Shown piece by piece: positions 16,188 to 23,769 of a DNA stretch of 64,000 nt (position 1 is the first letter of the stretch; each line of letters starts with the position of its first letter). The position numbers and the translations under genes are program-made. The stretch is taken from assembly GCA_963814095.1 (NCBI GenBank), contig CAWFBT010000005.1:186001-250000 (forward strand), written 5' to 3'. Below the pieces are notes generated by a model, which made no database searches, was not told the DNA's origin, and was given only the letters and a program-made list of their open reading frames with translations. The DNA is from JACVRW01 sp963814095. Its GTDB lineage: Bacteria > Actinomycetota > Thermoleophilia > Solirubrobacterales > Thermoleophilaceae.

Positions 16188-18884
16188 TCAGTGCTCCGCG
16201 GTCACATGCATCTCACCTCCCTCGACACGCAGCGTCACCGTCCCGTCGCGGTCGGTCCGATAGGTGCGGACGCCCGCTCGCCTGAGGGCGGCGAGCGTCG
16301 GCGGGGCGGGATGACCGTAGGTGTTCGCGCCGACCTCGATCCCCGCCAGCTGCGGCCGCAGCCGCTCGAGCACCTGCGGGAGGCCCGGGTCGGAGCTGCC
16401 GTGGTGGGGCACCTTCATCGCCTCCACCTCCGGCAGCCGCAGCGGCAGGAGTGCCTCGCTCTCGGCGTCCCCGGAGAGGAGCAGGTCGAAGCCGCCCGAG
16501 CTCACTACGGCGACCACGGCGCGCGGGTTGGGGTCCTCGGGCGCAGGGCCGGGCGGGCGCGGCGGTGGCGAGAGGATGCGGATCGTGAGCGCCCCGGCCC
16601 GGAGCGTCATCGGCGCGAGGACGCGCACCGTCCGCACGCCCTTGCGCACAGCTTGGGCGAGCATCGCGCGGAAGGTGGGATCCGGCGTACCGTCGCCGCC
16701 GTCGAGGAGCACGCCGACGTGGAAGCGGTCGAGCACCTCGGCGAGGCCGCCGTGATGGTCGCGCGAGGCGTGCGTCGCCACGACGGCAGTGAGCTCGCGG
16801 ACCCCGGCGCGGCGCAGGAGCCGCGCGGTGCCGGCCTCCGGTGGTCCCCCGTCGAACAGGACGGCGCTGCCGTCTGGGTGCTGGACGAGCGTGGCATCGC
16901 CCTGGCCGACGTCGAGGAAGCGCACGGTCAGGGTGTCGGGCGGGGCCGGCGGTCCGAGCATGCGCAGTGCGGTCAGCACGACTGCCGCGGTCAGCGCGGC
17001 AGCGACGGCGGCGCGTTGCGCGGCAGGGCGCCGGCGCCAGCGCGCGACCAGCTCCTGGGCGTGCGGGCCGAGGGCGCGGGCGGCACGGTGGATCACCCAA
17101 GCCCCGCCGGCCAGGAGCGCGTAGGCGATCGGCACCCCGGCGCGCGACGGGAGTGGCAAGGACAGCTGGCCGCCGGGCATTTGGGCGAACAGCTCCGCCA
17201 GCCGGGAGATGAAGGCGACGGGGAGCCGAGTCAACGGGCCCAGCGCCTCCGCGAGCCAGTCGAGCGGCGGCAGGAGCGGCGCCAGCAGCCCGAGGCCGGC
17301 CTTGACCATGCCGAGCCACATCGCCGGCGCGACCGCGGGCAGAGCGAGCAGATTGGCGGGGAGGCCGGCGACGGGTACCGCATCGAAGTGGTGAGCCAAG
17401 AGCGGCGCCGTGGCCAGCGTGGCGGCGAGCGTGATCGCGGCGCCCTCGGCGAGGCCGCGGGCGAGCGCGGCGCGGAGCGCGGGCAGGCGGGCCTGGAGGG
17501 CGGGTAGGCCGCCGTGCGGCAGCGGGCCGGTCGGGCGCGACGGGCCGCCGTGCGGCATCGGGCCGGTCGGGCGCGACGGGCCGCCGTGCGGCACCGGGCC
17601 GCGCTGCGTCACCGTTCCGCCCTGCGGCACCGGGCCGCCGTGTGGCATCGGGCCGGTCGGGCGGACGCCCCTGGCAGCGGTCAGGCCGTCGGCGGCGCGG
17701 GTGAACGCCCGGCCCAATGGCACGCCGAGGCAGAGGATGCCGACGACCGCCGCGAACGAGAGCTGCCAGCCGGGGTCCTCCCACGCGCGCGGGTTCAAGG
17801 CGAGCGTCGTCGCCGCCGCCAGGAGCAGCGCGTACCAGCGCGACGCCGGCCGCGACAGTGTCATCGCCGCGATGCCGGCCGCACCCATGACGCCGGCACG
17901 CTGGAGCGAGGGACCGGCGCCTGCCAGCGGGACGTAGAGGGCGACCAGTCCGAGCAAAGCCACCCCACGCCCACGCGGCCCGAGACCGGCCACCGCGAGG
18001 AACGGCAGCGCGAGCGCGACCAGCAGCATCACGTTCTGGCCGCTCACCGCCAGCAGGTGGGCGAGTCCACTCGCCCGAAAGTCCTCGCGAACGCCCTCCG
18101 CGATCGCCTCGTCCTGACCGAGCACCATGCCTCGCGCGAGCGCCGCCTCCGGCGCCGGCAGGCCCGCCGCGACCGCACGTTGCGCGCGCTCCCGCATCAG
18201 ATCGAGAACGTGCGCGATGCCGCCTCGTCGTCGGCCGGTGGCCCGCGCATTGTCGAGGAGGAGCTCGCCCGCGATGCCTCGCCGGCGCAGGTACGCGGCG
18301 AAGTCGAAGGAGCCGCCGGTCGCGGAAGCCCTGCTCGTCCGCGGCCCGCCGTCGCCCGACCCGCCGTCGCCGGTGCCGCCGTCGCCCGGTCGGCCGTTGC
18401 CCAACGCGCGCAGGCGCCCGCGCAGCCGCAACTCGTCCCCGACCCGCACCCCTGGCGGCAGTCGCGTCCAGCGCGGAACCCGCAGCAGCAGCCGTGCTCC
18501 GTCCAGGGGTCCCCCCGTCACACCGACCTCCGCGGAGCTGCCGAATACCGACGGCCGTGGTGGCGTGAGCAGATGTGCCGAGATGTCCACCACGCGCCCG
18601 TCTTCGACGAGCGAGGCGCTCGCGTCGATCGCGGCCAGCCGCAGTTCGCCGAACGCGGCCCCGCCCAGCACAAGCGCAGCCGCGAGTGCCCCGAGCGTCG
18701 GCGCCCGGCAGCCGGCCAGGGCGACCATCACAATCGCAGCCGCCACGAGCGCGCCGGCGCGCGGCCCCGTCGCAAGCGCGAGGCCCGCCGCCACGCTGCC
18801 AACGGCGACATGCCACGGACGGGCGGCCAGCAGCGCCGTCATCTGCCCGTGACCACGCGGAGGATCGCGTGAGGCGAAACTCAT
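16188..18884 (-). CDS. comEC: ComEC/Rec2 family DNA uptake channel
   Basis: An 898-residue polytopic membrane protein of natural transformation that carries single-stranded DNA across the membrane. The N-terminal DUF4131 part, the central competence domain (GLAHLLAVSGQNVMLLVALAL) and the C-terminal metallo-beta-lactamase domain (RFLDVGQGDATLV, THASRDHHGG) are in order. A proline/glycine-rich stretch of hexapeptide repeats interrupts the competence domain around residues 405-460. The ATG start overlaps the comEA stop as ATGA. Confidence 0.93.
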   Translation of the reverse strand: MSFASRDPPRGHGQMTALLAARPWHVAVGSVAAGLALATGPRAGALVAAAIVMVALAGCRAPTLGALAAALVLGGAAFGELRLAAIDASASLVEDGRVVDISAHLLTPPRPSVFGSSAEVGVTGGPLDGARLLLRVPRWTRLPPGVRVGDELRLRGRLRALGNGRPGDGGTGDGGSGDGGPRTSRASATGGSFDFAAYLRRRGIAGELLLDNARATGRRRGGIAHVLDLMRERAQRAVAAGLPAPEAALARGMVLGQDEAIAEGVREDFRASGLAHLLAVSGQNVMLLVALALPFLAVAGLGPRGRGVALLGLVALYVPLAGAGPSLQRAGVMGAAGIAAMTLSRPASRWYALLLAAATTLALNPRAWEDPGWQLSFAAVVGILCLGVPLGRAFTRAADGLTAARGVRPTGPMPHGGPVPQGGTVTQRGPVPHGGPSRPTGPMPHGGPSRPTGPLPHGGLPALQARLPALRAALARGLAEGAAITLAATLATAPLLAHHFDAVPVAGLPANLLALPAVAPAMWLGMVKAGLGLLAPLLPPLDWLAEALGPLTRLPVAFISRLAELFAQMPGGQLSLPLPSRAGVPIAYALLAGGAWVIHRAARALGPHAQELVARWRRRPAAQRAAVAAALTAAVVLTALRMLGPPAPPDTLTVRFLDVGQGDATLVQHPDGSAVLFDGGPPEAGTARLLRRAGVRELTAVVATHASRDHHGGLAEVLDRFHVGVLLDGGDGTPDPTFRAMLAQAVRKGVRTVRVLAPMTLRAGALTIRILSPPPRPPGPAPEDPNPRAVVAVVSSGGFDLLLSGDAESEALLPLRLPEVEAMKVPHHGSSDPGLPQVLERLRPQLAGIEVGANTYGHPAPPTLAALRRAGVRTYRTDRDGTVTLRVEGGEMHVTAEH
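17514..17668 (-). repeat. In-frame 36-bp tandem repeats within comEC
   Basis: Units beginning at 17514, 17550 and 17586 repeat with a 36-base period and then decay into 18-base half units. They encode hexapeptides of the type PMPHGG / PSRPTG. The reading frame is kept throughout, so this is a coding repeat. Confidence 0.85.
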
Positions 18885-19525
18885 GGATCCAGCCCTTCGC
18901 GGAGAGCGGCGAGGCGTTTCTCCCCGATGCCGTCGACCTCGGCGAGCTGGTCGAGCGAGGTCAGACCGCCCTGCGCGTCGCGGTACTCGATGATCCGCTC
19001 GGCGAGCGTGGGGCCGATGCCGTCGAGCTCCTCGAGCTGCTCGACCGTCGCGGCGGCGAGACTCAGCTTGGCGCCGGCGCCGCCCACGGATCCGGCGCCG
19101 CCGGCGCCGGCCGTGGCGCCGGGAGCCGGCGGGGCTCCACCTGCTCGTCCCGCCGCCGGCACGATCACCTGCTGCCCGTCCGCGACCCGCCCGGCCAGGT
19201 TCACCGCCGTGAGCTCCGCGCGCGGCAGCGGCCCGCCGGCCTGCTGCAGCGCCTCAGCCACCCGCGCGCCCGGGTCGAGCCGGTAGAGGCCGGGGCGGCG
19301 TACGGCGCCCGCGACGTGTACGAACACCTCTTCGGTCGGCTCGCGAGCGCCAGCGGCGCCGGGCTCGCCGCTGGGCGCGTGCTGACCATCCGCCGCCGTC
19401 CCGCCGTCGATCCGAAGCGGCGCCGCGCCACCCTCGTCGCCGCCGAGCATGCGGGTGAGCGCGAGCGTCGCCAGCACCGCCGCCACGGCCCAGATCACGA
19501 CTGTTCCACGTCCGCCGTCGAGCAT
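18881..19525 (-). CDS. comEA: ComEA family DNA-binding competence protein
   Basis: A 214-residue membrane-anchored DNA receptor. An N-terminal signal anchor (VVIWAVAAVLATLALTRML) precedes an SLBB domain (VFVHVAGAVRRPGLY), a Gly/Ala/Pro linker, and a C-terminal helix-hairpin-helix pair (LDGIGPTLAERIIEYRD, VDGIGEKRLAALREGL). It binds incoming duplex DNA outside the membrane and feeds ComEC, encoded by the overlapping next gene. TACGGT lies 6 bases before the ATG. Confidence 0.92.
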   Translation of the reverse strand: MLDGGRGTVVIWAVAAVLATLALTRMLGGDEGGAAPLRIDGGTAADGQHAPSGEPGAAGAREPTEEVFVHVAGAVRRPGLYRLDPGARVAEALQQAGGPLPRAELTAVNLAGRVADGQQVIVPAAGRAGGAPPAPGATAGAGGAGSVGGAGAKLSLAAATVEQLEELDGIGPTLAERIIEYRDAQGGLTSLDQLAEVDGIGEKRLAALREGLDP

Positions 19526-19531
19526 GCGGCG

Positions 19532-19537
19532 ACCGTA
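19532..19537 (-). promoter_or_regulatory. Candidate -10 box of comEA (leaderless)
   Basis: TACGGT on the minus strand, 6 bases before ATG 19525, in the 69-base divergent gap shared with the DUF1905 gene. Confidence 0.4.
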
Positions 19538-19581
19538 CGAAGGGCGGCGTTACACGTGGGTGACGAGTGTCAAAACGGGGC

Positions 19582-19587
19582 TACGAT
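19582..19587 (+). promoter_or_regulatory. Candidate -10 box of DUF1905 gene (leaderless)
   Basis: TACGAT on the plus strand, 7 bases before GTG 19595. A GGTGAC hexamer 17 bases upstream could serve as the -35. Confidence 0.45.
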
Positions 19588-19594
19588 CTCGCCC

Positions 19595-20041
19595 GTGGAG
19601 CGTTTCAAGGCCATCCTCGGCGGTGAGGAAGGCGAGGCGCCGACCGTCGCGCTGCCGTTCGACGCCAAGGAGCGCTTCGGCAAGGCCCGCGCTCCCGTGC
19701 GCGGCACGGTGAACGGCACCGCTTACCGCACCACGGTCGCGGTGTACGGCGGCGTCCACCTGATCGGCTTCAAGCGCGAGCTGCGCGAACGCGCCGGGAT
19801 CGAGATCGGCGACGAGGTCGAGGTGACCGTCGAGCTCGACGAGGAGCCGCGCACGGTGGAGCTGCCGCCCGCGCTGATGGAGGCCCTCGACGGGGACGAC
19901 CAGGCCCGGTCCGCCTTCGAAGGCCTCGCGTACAGCCACCGGCGCGAATACGCCGAATGGATCGCCGAGGCCAAGCGAGACGACACCCGCGAGCGCCGCG
20001 TCGCCGCCACGCTCGAGCGGCTCCGCGAAGGCTCCGGCTAA
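19595..20041 (+). CDS. DUF1905 / YdeI-OmpD-associated family protein
   Basis: A 148-residue protein with an N-terminal DUF1905 beta-barrel-like part (PVRGTVNGTAYRTTVAVYGG, GIEIGDEVEVTVELDEEPRTVELP) and a C-terminal helical YdeI-type segment (AFEGLAYSHRREYAEWIAEAK). Both halves are commonly found joined. GTG 19595 was chosen from the start of homology and the -10 spacing. The function of the family is not established. Its stop overlaps that of acylphosphatase on the other strand. Confidence 0.82.
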   Translation: MERFKAILGGEEGEAPTVALPFDAKERFGKARAPVRGTVNGTAYRTTVAVYGGVHLIGFKRELRERAGIEIGDEVEVTVELDEEPRTVELPPALMEALDGDDQARSAFEGLAYSHRREYAEWIAEAKRDDTRERRVAATLERLREGSG

Positions 20042-20313
20042 CGCACGTCGAAGCCGCTCAGCCCTTCCGGGCTCTCAGACTGCTCCTCCACGCGCTCGAC
20101 GTCCGCCCCGCGCGGACCCTGCCGCGCCCAGTCGACCATCGAGGACACCGCATCCGGGCTGCCCTCGAAGACGGCCTCGACCGCGCCGTCGGAGCGGTTG
20201 CACACCCAGCCGGTCACGCCCAGCCGTGAGGCTTGGCGCTGCGTCGAGTCGCGGAAGAAGACGCCCTGGACGCGCCCGTGCACGACGACGTGGCTGCGAA
20301 CGGTGTCACTCAT
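20038..20313 (-). CDS. acyP: Acylphosphatase
   Basis: A 91-residue enzyme that hydrolyses carboxyl-phosphate bonds. The active-site loop HGRVQGVFFRDSTQ holds the catalytic Arg and the WVCNRSDGAVEAVFEG strand holds the Asn. Complete and of normal length. The ATG at 20313 lies only 6 bases from the GTG of the divergent amidinotransferase gene, and no Shine-Dalgarno is visible, so translation is probably from a leaderless or very short leader. Confidence 0.95.
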   Translation of the reverse strand: MSDTVRSHVVVHGRVQGVFFRDSTQRQASRLGVTGWVCNRSDGAVEAVFEGSPDAVSSMVDWARQGPRGADVERVEEQSESPEGLSGFDVR

Positions 20314-20319
20314 AGAATC

Positions 20320-21210
20320 GTGCGCGCATTGGCTCAGGTTGAGACAACGACGCCCTGGGGCGCGGACTCGGAGTATGGCCGTCTGCTCGACGTGCTGGTC
20401 TGCCCCCCGGACAACTTCCACTGGCTGCCGGCCAGCGCGATCGCGCGCGCCACGCTCGACAGCGGCCTGACCTTCAGCCGCGATGACGCCCTGCGCCAGC
20501 ACGCCGAGATGGTGAGCGTCTACGAGGAGGCGGGGGTGCGCGTGCACTTCCTCGAGCCGGAGCCGGCGCTCCCGTACCAGGTCTTCGCGCGCGACTCGAG
20601 CATCAACGTTCCGCAGGGCCCGATCGTCACCCAGTGCAACCAGTGGTGGCGGAGGGGCGAATACGCGCCGGTGATCCGCTTCTACCAGGAGAACGAGATC
20701 CCGATTCACCGCATGATCACGGCGGCGGCACTCGAGGGCGGCGACTTCATGATCGTCGAGCCGGGAGTGGCGGTGATCGGCAACGGAGAGGAGCGCACAC
20801 AGGAACCCGCAGCACGACAACTTGCAGGCTGGCTCGAGGCCGACGGCTGGGAGGTGCGCATCGAGCGCATCCCGCCGCACTTCCTCCATATCGACGTGCT
20901 TGCCGCGATGCTGGGCGAGAAGCTCGCGGCCGTGTGCGTCGAGCAGGTGGGGGCCGGCTTCACGCGCTGGCTCGAGTCGAAGGGCGTCGAGATCGTGCCG
21001 GTCACGCTCGCCGACTCGCTCAAGCTGGGCGTCAACGGTGTCTGCCTCGGCGGCGACCGAGTGCTCACGAGCGCTGAGTCGAGCGACCTGAACGAGCGCC
21101 TGCGCGCCCTCGGGCTGACGGTCTACGACCCCGAGCTGGCCGTGTTCACGCTCGGTGGCGGCGGAGCGCACTGCCTGATGCAGGCGATCAGGCGCGAGCG
21201 CGTGGCCTGA
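20320..21210 (+). CDS. Amidinotransferase / dimethylarginine dimethylaminohydrolase-like protein
   Basis: A 296-residue pentein-fold enzyme of the guanidine-modifying superfamily. The substrate-binding FARDSSIN, the catalytic His of HFLHIDVLAAML and the terminal nucleophile Cys of GGGGAHCLM are all placed correctly. It would hydrolyse or transfer the guanidino group of arginine or a derivative. GTG 20320 was chosen; TTG 20329 is possible, and neither has a Shine-Dalgarno. A basic-amino-acid decarboxylase lies convergent downstream, suggesting arginine-related metabolism. Confidence 0.88.
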   Translation: MRALAQVETTTPWGADSEYGRLLDVLVCPPDNFHWLPASAIARATLDSGLTFSRDDALRQHAEMVSVYEEAGVRVHFLEPEPALPYQVFARDSSINVPQGPIVTQCNQWWRRGEYAPVIRFYQENEIPIHRMITAAALEGGDFMIVEPGVAVIGNGEERTQEPAARQLAGWLEADGWEVRIERIPPHFLHIDVLAAMLGEKLAAVCVEQVGAGFTRWLESKGVEIVPVTLADSLKLGVNGVCLGGDRVLTSAESSDLNERLRALGLTVYDPELAVFTLGGGGAHCLMQAIRRERVA

Positions 21211-21220
21211 CCCCAGCCAG

Positions 21221-21314
21221 GTGCCACGGGGGTCCGGGGGCGCGAGCCCCCGGCTGCCATCAGCGCGGTGCCACTGGGTTCCGCGGGCGCGAGCCCCCGG
21301 CTGCCATCAGCGCT
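21221..21314 (+). repeat. Tandem 47-bp hairpin repeat, related to the 5064-5168 block
   Basis: Two units start at 21221 and 21268 with GTGCCAC. Unit 1 has stem arms CCGGGGGC (21234-21241) and GCCCCCGG (21246-21253) closing a GCGA loop; unit 2 keeps the loop with one stem mismatch. It lies between two convergent genes, and its end supplies the stop codon of the decarboxylase. Likely a bidirectional terminator-like or REP-like element. Confidence 0.8.
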
Positions 21315-22782
21315 CGAGCGCCACGCGCAGCGTCCGCAGCTCGCGGTCGCTCGCCCCGCGCAGGCTGCCGCCGTGCGCGAGCGTCTGCCCGATGTAGTCG
21401 AGAGTCTCGGCCGTGAGGCGCTCGCCGGGCAGCACGTTCGGGATGCCAGGCGGATAGGCCGCGAGTGACTCCGCGGCCACGCGGCCGACCGCCTCGGCGG
21501 TCGCCACGACCTCCTGCGGCCCGAGAAAGGCCTCGCGCGGTGTCATCACGAGCTCGCCCCAGGGCGGCGGCGGCGCGAACGGGCCCTCGGCGGCTGCGGC
21601 GGGCTGCTCCGCGACCGTGTCGACCGCCTGGCGCAGCGCGCCGATCAGCCGCTTCGCCGCCAGGCCGGCCGGCTCTCCCATGCCGAACACCGCGACCATC
21701 ACGTTCTCCCCCGCGAGCTCCAGGTGGACGTCGCTCTGCTCGCGCACGAGCCGCGCCAGCTCGAAGCCGCTCGCGGTCGTGCCGCGCACGTCGATGGCGA
21801 GCCTGAGCGGGTCGTAGTCGAATACCCCCGGCGCGCCGGCGAGGCGCTCGTCGAGGACCTCGAGCCCGGGGATCTCGCGCACGGCGTCCCGGACGCGGCG
21901 CAGGGCCGCGAGCGTCTCGCCGAGCAACTCGGGTCCGTTGACCGCGGCGCTCCGGCGCGCCGCGTCGAGCGACGCGAACAGCAGCGAGTTGGGGCTGGTC
22001 GACTCGATGAGCGTCACGCAGCGGTCGACGACGCTCTCCTCGATCAGGCTGTCGTGACCGAGGTGGATCATCGCCGACTGCGTCAGGCTGCCGACGATCT
22101 TGTGGATGCTCGAGATGACGAGGTCGGCGCCGAGCGAGAGCGCGTGCCGCGGCAGGTCCTCGTGGAAGGCCAGATGAGCGCCCCAGGCCTCGTCGACGAC
22201 GAGCGGGACACCGCGCGCGTGCGCAACCTCGGCGAGCCCGGCGATATCCGCAACCGCGCCGAAGTAGGTCGGCGAGACGACGGTCGCGCCGACCGCCCCG
22301 GGCGTGATCTCAAGTGCCCGCTCGAGCGCCTCCGGCGTCATGCAGTGGGCGATGTGGAGCTCCGGGTCCAGCTCCGGCGACACGAATGTCGGCCGCAGGC
22401 CCGACATGACGAGCGCGTCGATCGTGCTCGAGTGCGCGTTGCGCTGCGTCACGACCTCGGTGCCGCGGTGGGCGAGCGTGAGCAGGGCGGCATGGTTTCC
22501 CTGCGACGCCCCGTTCACGAGCCACCAGGTGCGACTCGCTCCCCACGCCTCGGCGGCGAGTCGCTGGGCGTCGGTGAAGGGCGTCGGCTCCTCGCCGACG
22601 TCGATCCCCCAGGTGAGCGCCGGGATGTCGAGCGCGAGCGCCCCCGCCCCGATTGCCTCCTTGAGGCCCGGATCCGCGCCGGGGCCTCCCTTGTGACCGG
22701 GCACGTGCAGGCGTCCCGGCCCGCGGGCCGCGTAGGCGCGCAGCGCGTCGAGGTAGGGGGTATCGGACTGGCTCGCGGGCAT
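21307..22782 (-). CDS. Orn/Lys/Arg decarboxylase family protein (PLP-dependent)
   Basis: A 491-residue fold-type I PLP enzyme of the short, Bacillus SpeA-like group. The start MPASQSDTPYLDALRAYA is followed by HVPGHKGG; DEAWGAHL binds the cofactor ring and the Schiff-base Lys is in SSIHKIVGS. It decarboxylates arginine, lysine or ornithine; the choice cannot be made by eye. ATG 22782 was taken over the longer open frame because family homology begins there. The last codons and stop lie in a repeat. Confidence 0.9.
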   Translation of the reverse strand: MPASQSDTPYLDALRAYAARGPGRLHVPGHKGGPGADPGLKEAIGAGALALDIPALTWGIDVGEEPTPFTDAQRLAAEAWGASRTWWLVNGASQGNHAALLTLAHRGTEVVTQRNAHSSTIDALVMSGLRPTFVSPELDPELHIAHCMTPEALERALEITPGAVGATVVSPTYFGAVADIAGLAEVAHARGVPLVVDEAWGAHLAFHEDLPRHALSLGADLVISSIHKIVGSLTQSAMIHLGHDSLIEESVVDRCVTLIESTSPNSLLFASLDAARRSAAVNGPELLGETLAALRRVRDAVREIPGLEVLDERLAGAPGVFDYDPLRLAIDVRGTTASGFELARLVREQSDVHLELAGENVMVAVFGMGEPAGLAAKRLIGALRQAVDTVAEQPAAAAEGPFAPPPPWGELVMTPREAFLGPQEVVATAEAVGRVAAESLAAYPPGIPNVLPGERLTAETLDYIGQTLAHGGSLRGASDRELRTLRVALER

Positions 22783-22795
22783 GAGCGCGCCGAGT

Positions 22796-23245
22796 CTAGG
22801 TGAGCGCGGCGAGGGCCGCCGCGACCGCCTCCTCGGGCGTGGCCGCGCTCTGGACGCCCTCGATGTCCCAGCTATCGACCGCCAGCACCGGCTTGCGCGC
22901 CCTGAGCGCGAGGGCGATCTCGGAGAGCGTGCCGTAGCCCCGCCCGATGGCGATGAGCGCATCGGCGCTGCGGACGACGAGTGCGTTGCGAGCCTCGCCG
23001 AGACCCGTCGCGATCGCCACGTCGACGAATGCGTTGGCCGTCGCGCGGTCGGCGCCGGGAAGGATGCCGACCGTCGTGCCGCCCGTCTCTCGCGCCCCGT
23101 GGCAGGCCGCCTCCATCACGCCGCCGAGCCCGCCGCACACGAGCACTGCGCCGGCTCGCGCCAGCTCGCTCCCGACGGCTCGGGCGGCGGTGAGATCGCC
23201 CGGCGTGGCTTCGCCGGGCCCCACCACGGCGACATACCGGCGCAC
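22796..23245 (-). CDS. LOG-like / TIGR00725 family Rossmann protein
   Basis: A 149-residue SLOG-superfamily protein. Nucleotide-site motifs are VAVVGPGEATPGD at the start, CGGLGGVMEAACHGA, and GRGYGTLSEIALAL (the PGGxGTxxE-like loop). Relatives include cytokinin-activating LOG enzymes and nucleotide-binding proteins, but this short subgroup has no settled function. It is in line with the membrane-protein gene just upstream (2-base gap) and with leuS beyond it. Confidence 0.8.
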   Translation of the reverse strand: MRRYVAVVGPGEATPGDLTAARAVGSELARAGAVLVCGGLGGVMEAACHGARETGGTTVGILPGADRATANAFVDVAIATGLGEARNALVVRSADALIAIGRGYGTLSEIALALRARKPVLAVDSWDIEGVQSAATPEEAVAAALAALT

Positions 23246-23247
23246 GC

Positions 23248-23769
23248 TCAGGTGGCGGGCGGCTCGTCGTCCCGCGCGGCCGGCCGCCGAGACGGCTCCC
23301 TCACGGTCTCCGCGTCGTGATCGACGCGCTCCGGGCCCGGTGCGGCGGCGCGCTCACGCGGCTCGATCGACAGCGAGATGTTCGCCGTCGCGAGGAAGGC
23401 GCCCGTCGCCATCAGGACCGTGCCCGCCACCGCGAGCCAGATGCCGATGTCGCGATCGGGGCCGTTGCCGCCGGCCACCGCCGGCGGGTCGTTCACGAGC
23501 TGGGTGAGCACCACGCCGAGTGCGAAGAGCGCCACCAGCAGCGAAACGAGCGGCGAGGCCGGCGGCTTGATCAGCCCCATCCCGCCCGCGAGCTGCAGCA
23601 CGATCAAGAGCGCGCACACCACCAGCACGATGTCGACGAGCTCGAACACGGTGAATGCGGTCAGCCCCTCGTACCAGTCGAGGAACAGGCTCACGAGCAG
23701 GATCAGCGCGCCGACCGCCGCGATCAGCGGCCCGAGCGGGATGCTGGTATGGCCCGAGCGCCGGTTCAT
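23248..23769 (-). CDS. Predicted four-helix membrane protein
   Basis: 173 residues with four hydrophobic segments (near residues 13-33, 40-62, 74-92 and 107-127) and a charged, Arg/Asp/Glu-rich C-terminal tail of about 40 residues. No named family was recognised. The ATG overlaps the leuS stop as ATGA, so it is co-translated with leuS, with the LOG-like gene next. Nothing in the sequence gives a function. Confidence 0.7.
   Translation of the reverse strand: MNRRSGHTSIPLGPLIAAVGALILLVSLFLDWYEGLTAFTVFELVDIVLVVCALLIVLQLAGGMGLIKPPASPLVSLLVALFALGVVLTQLVNDPPAVAGGNGPDRDIGIWLAVAGTVLMATGAFLATANISLSIEPRERAAAPGPERVDHDAETVREPSRRPAARDDEPPAT

Noticed and set aside
17514..17668. Possible CRISPR-like array from the 36-base periodic repeats
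   Set aside because: The units are contiguous, with no unique spacers, lie inside comEC, keep its frame, and no cas genes are near.
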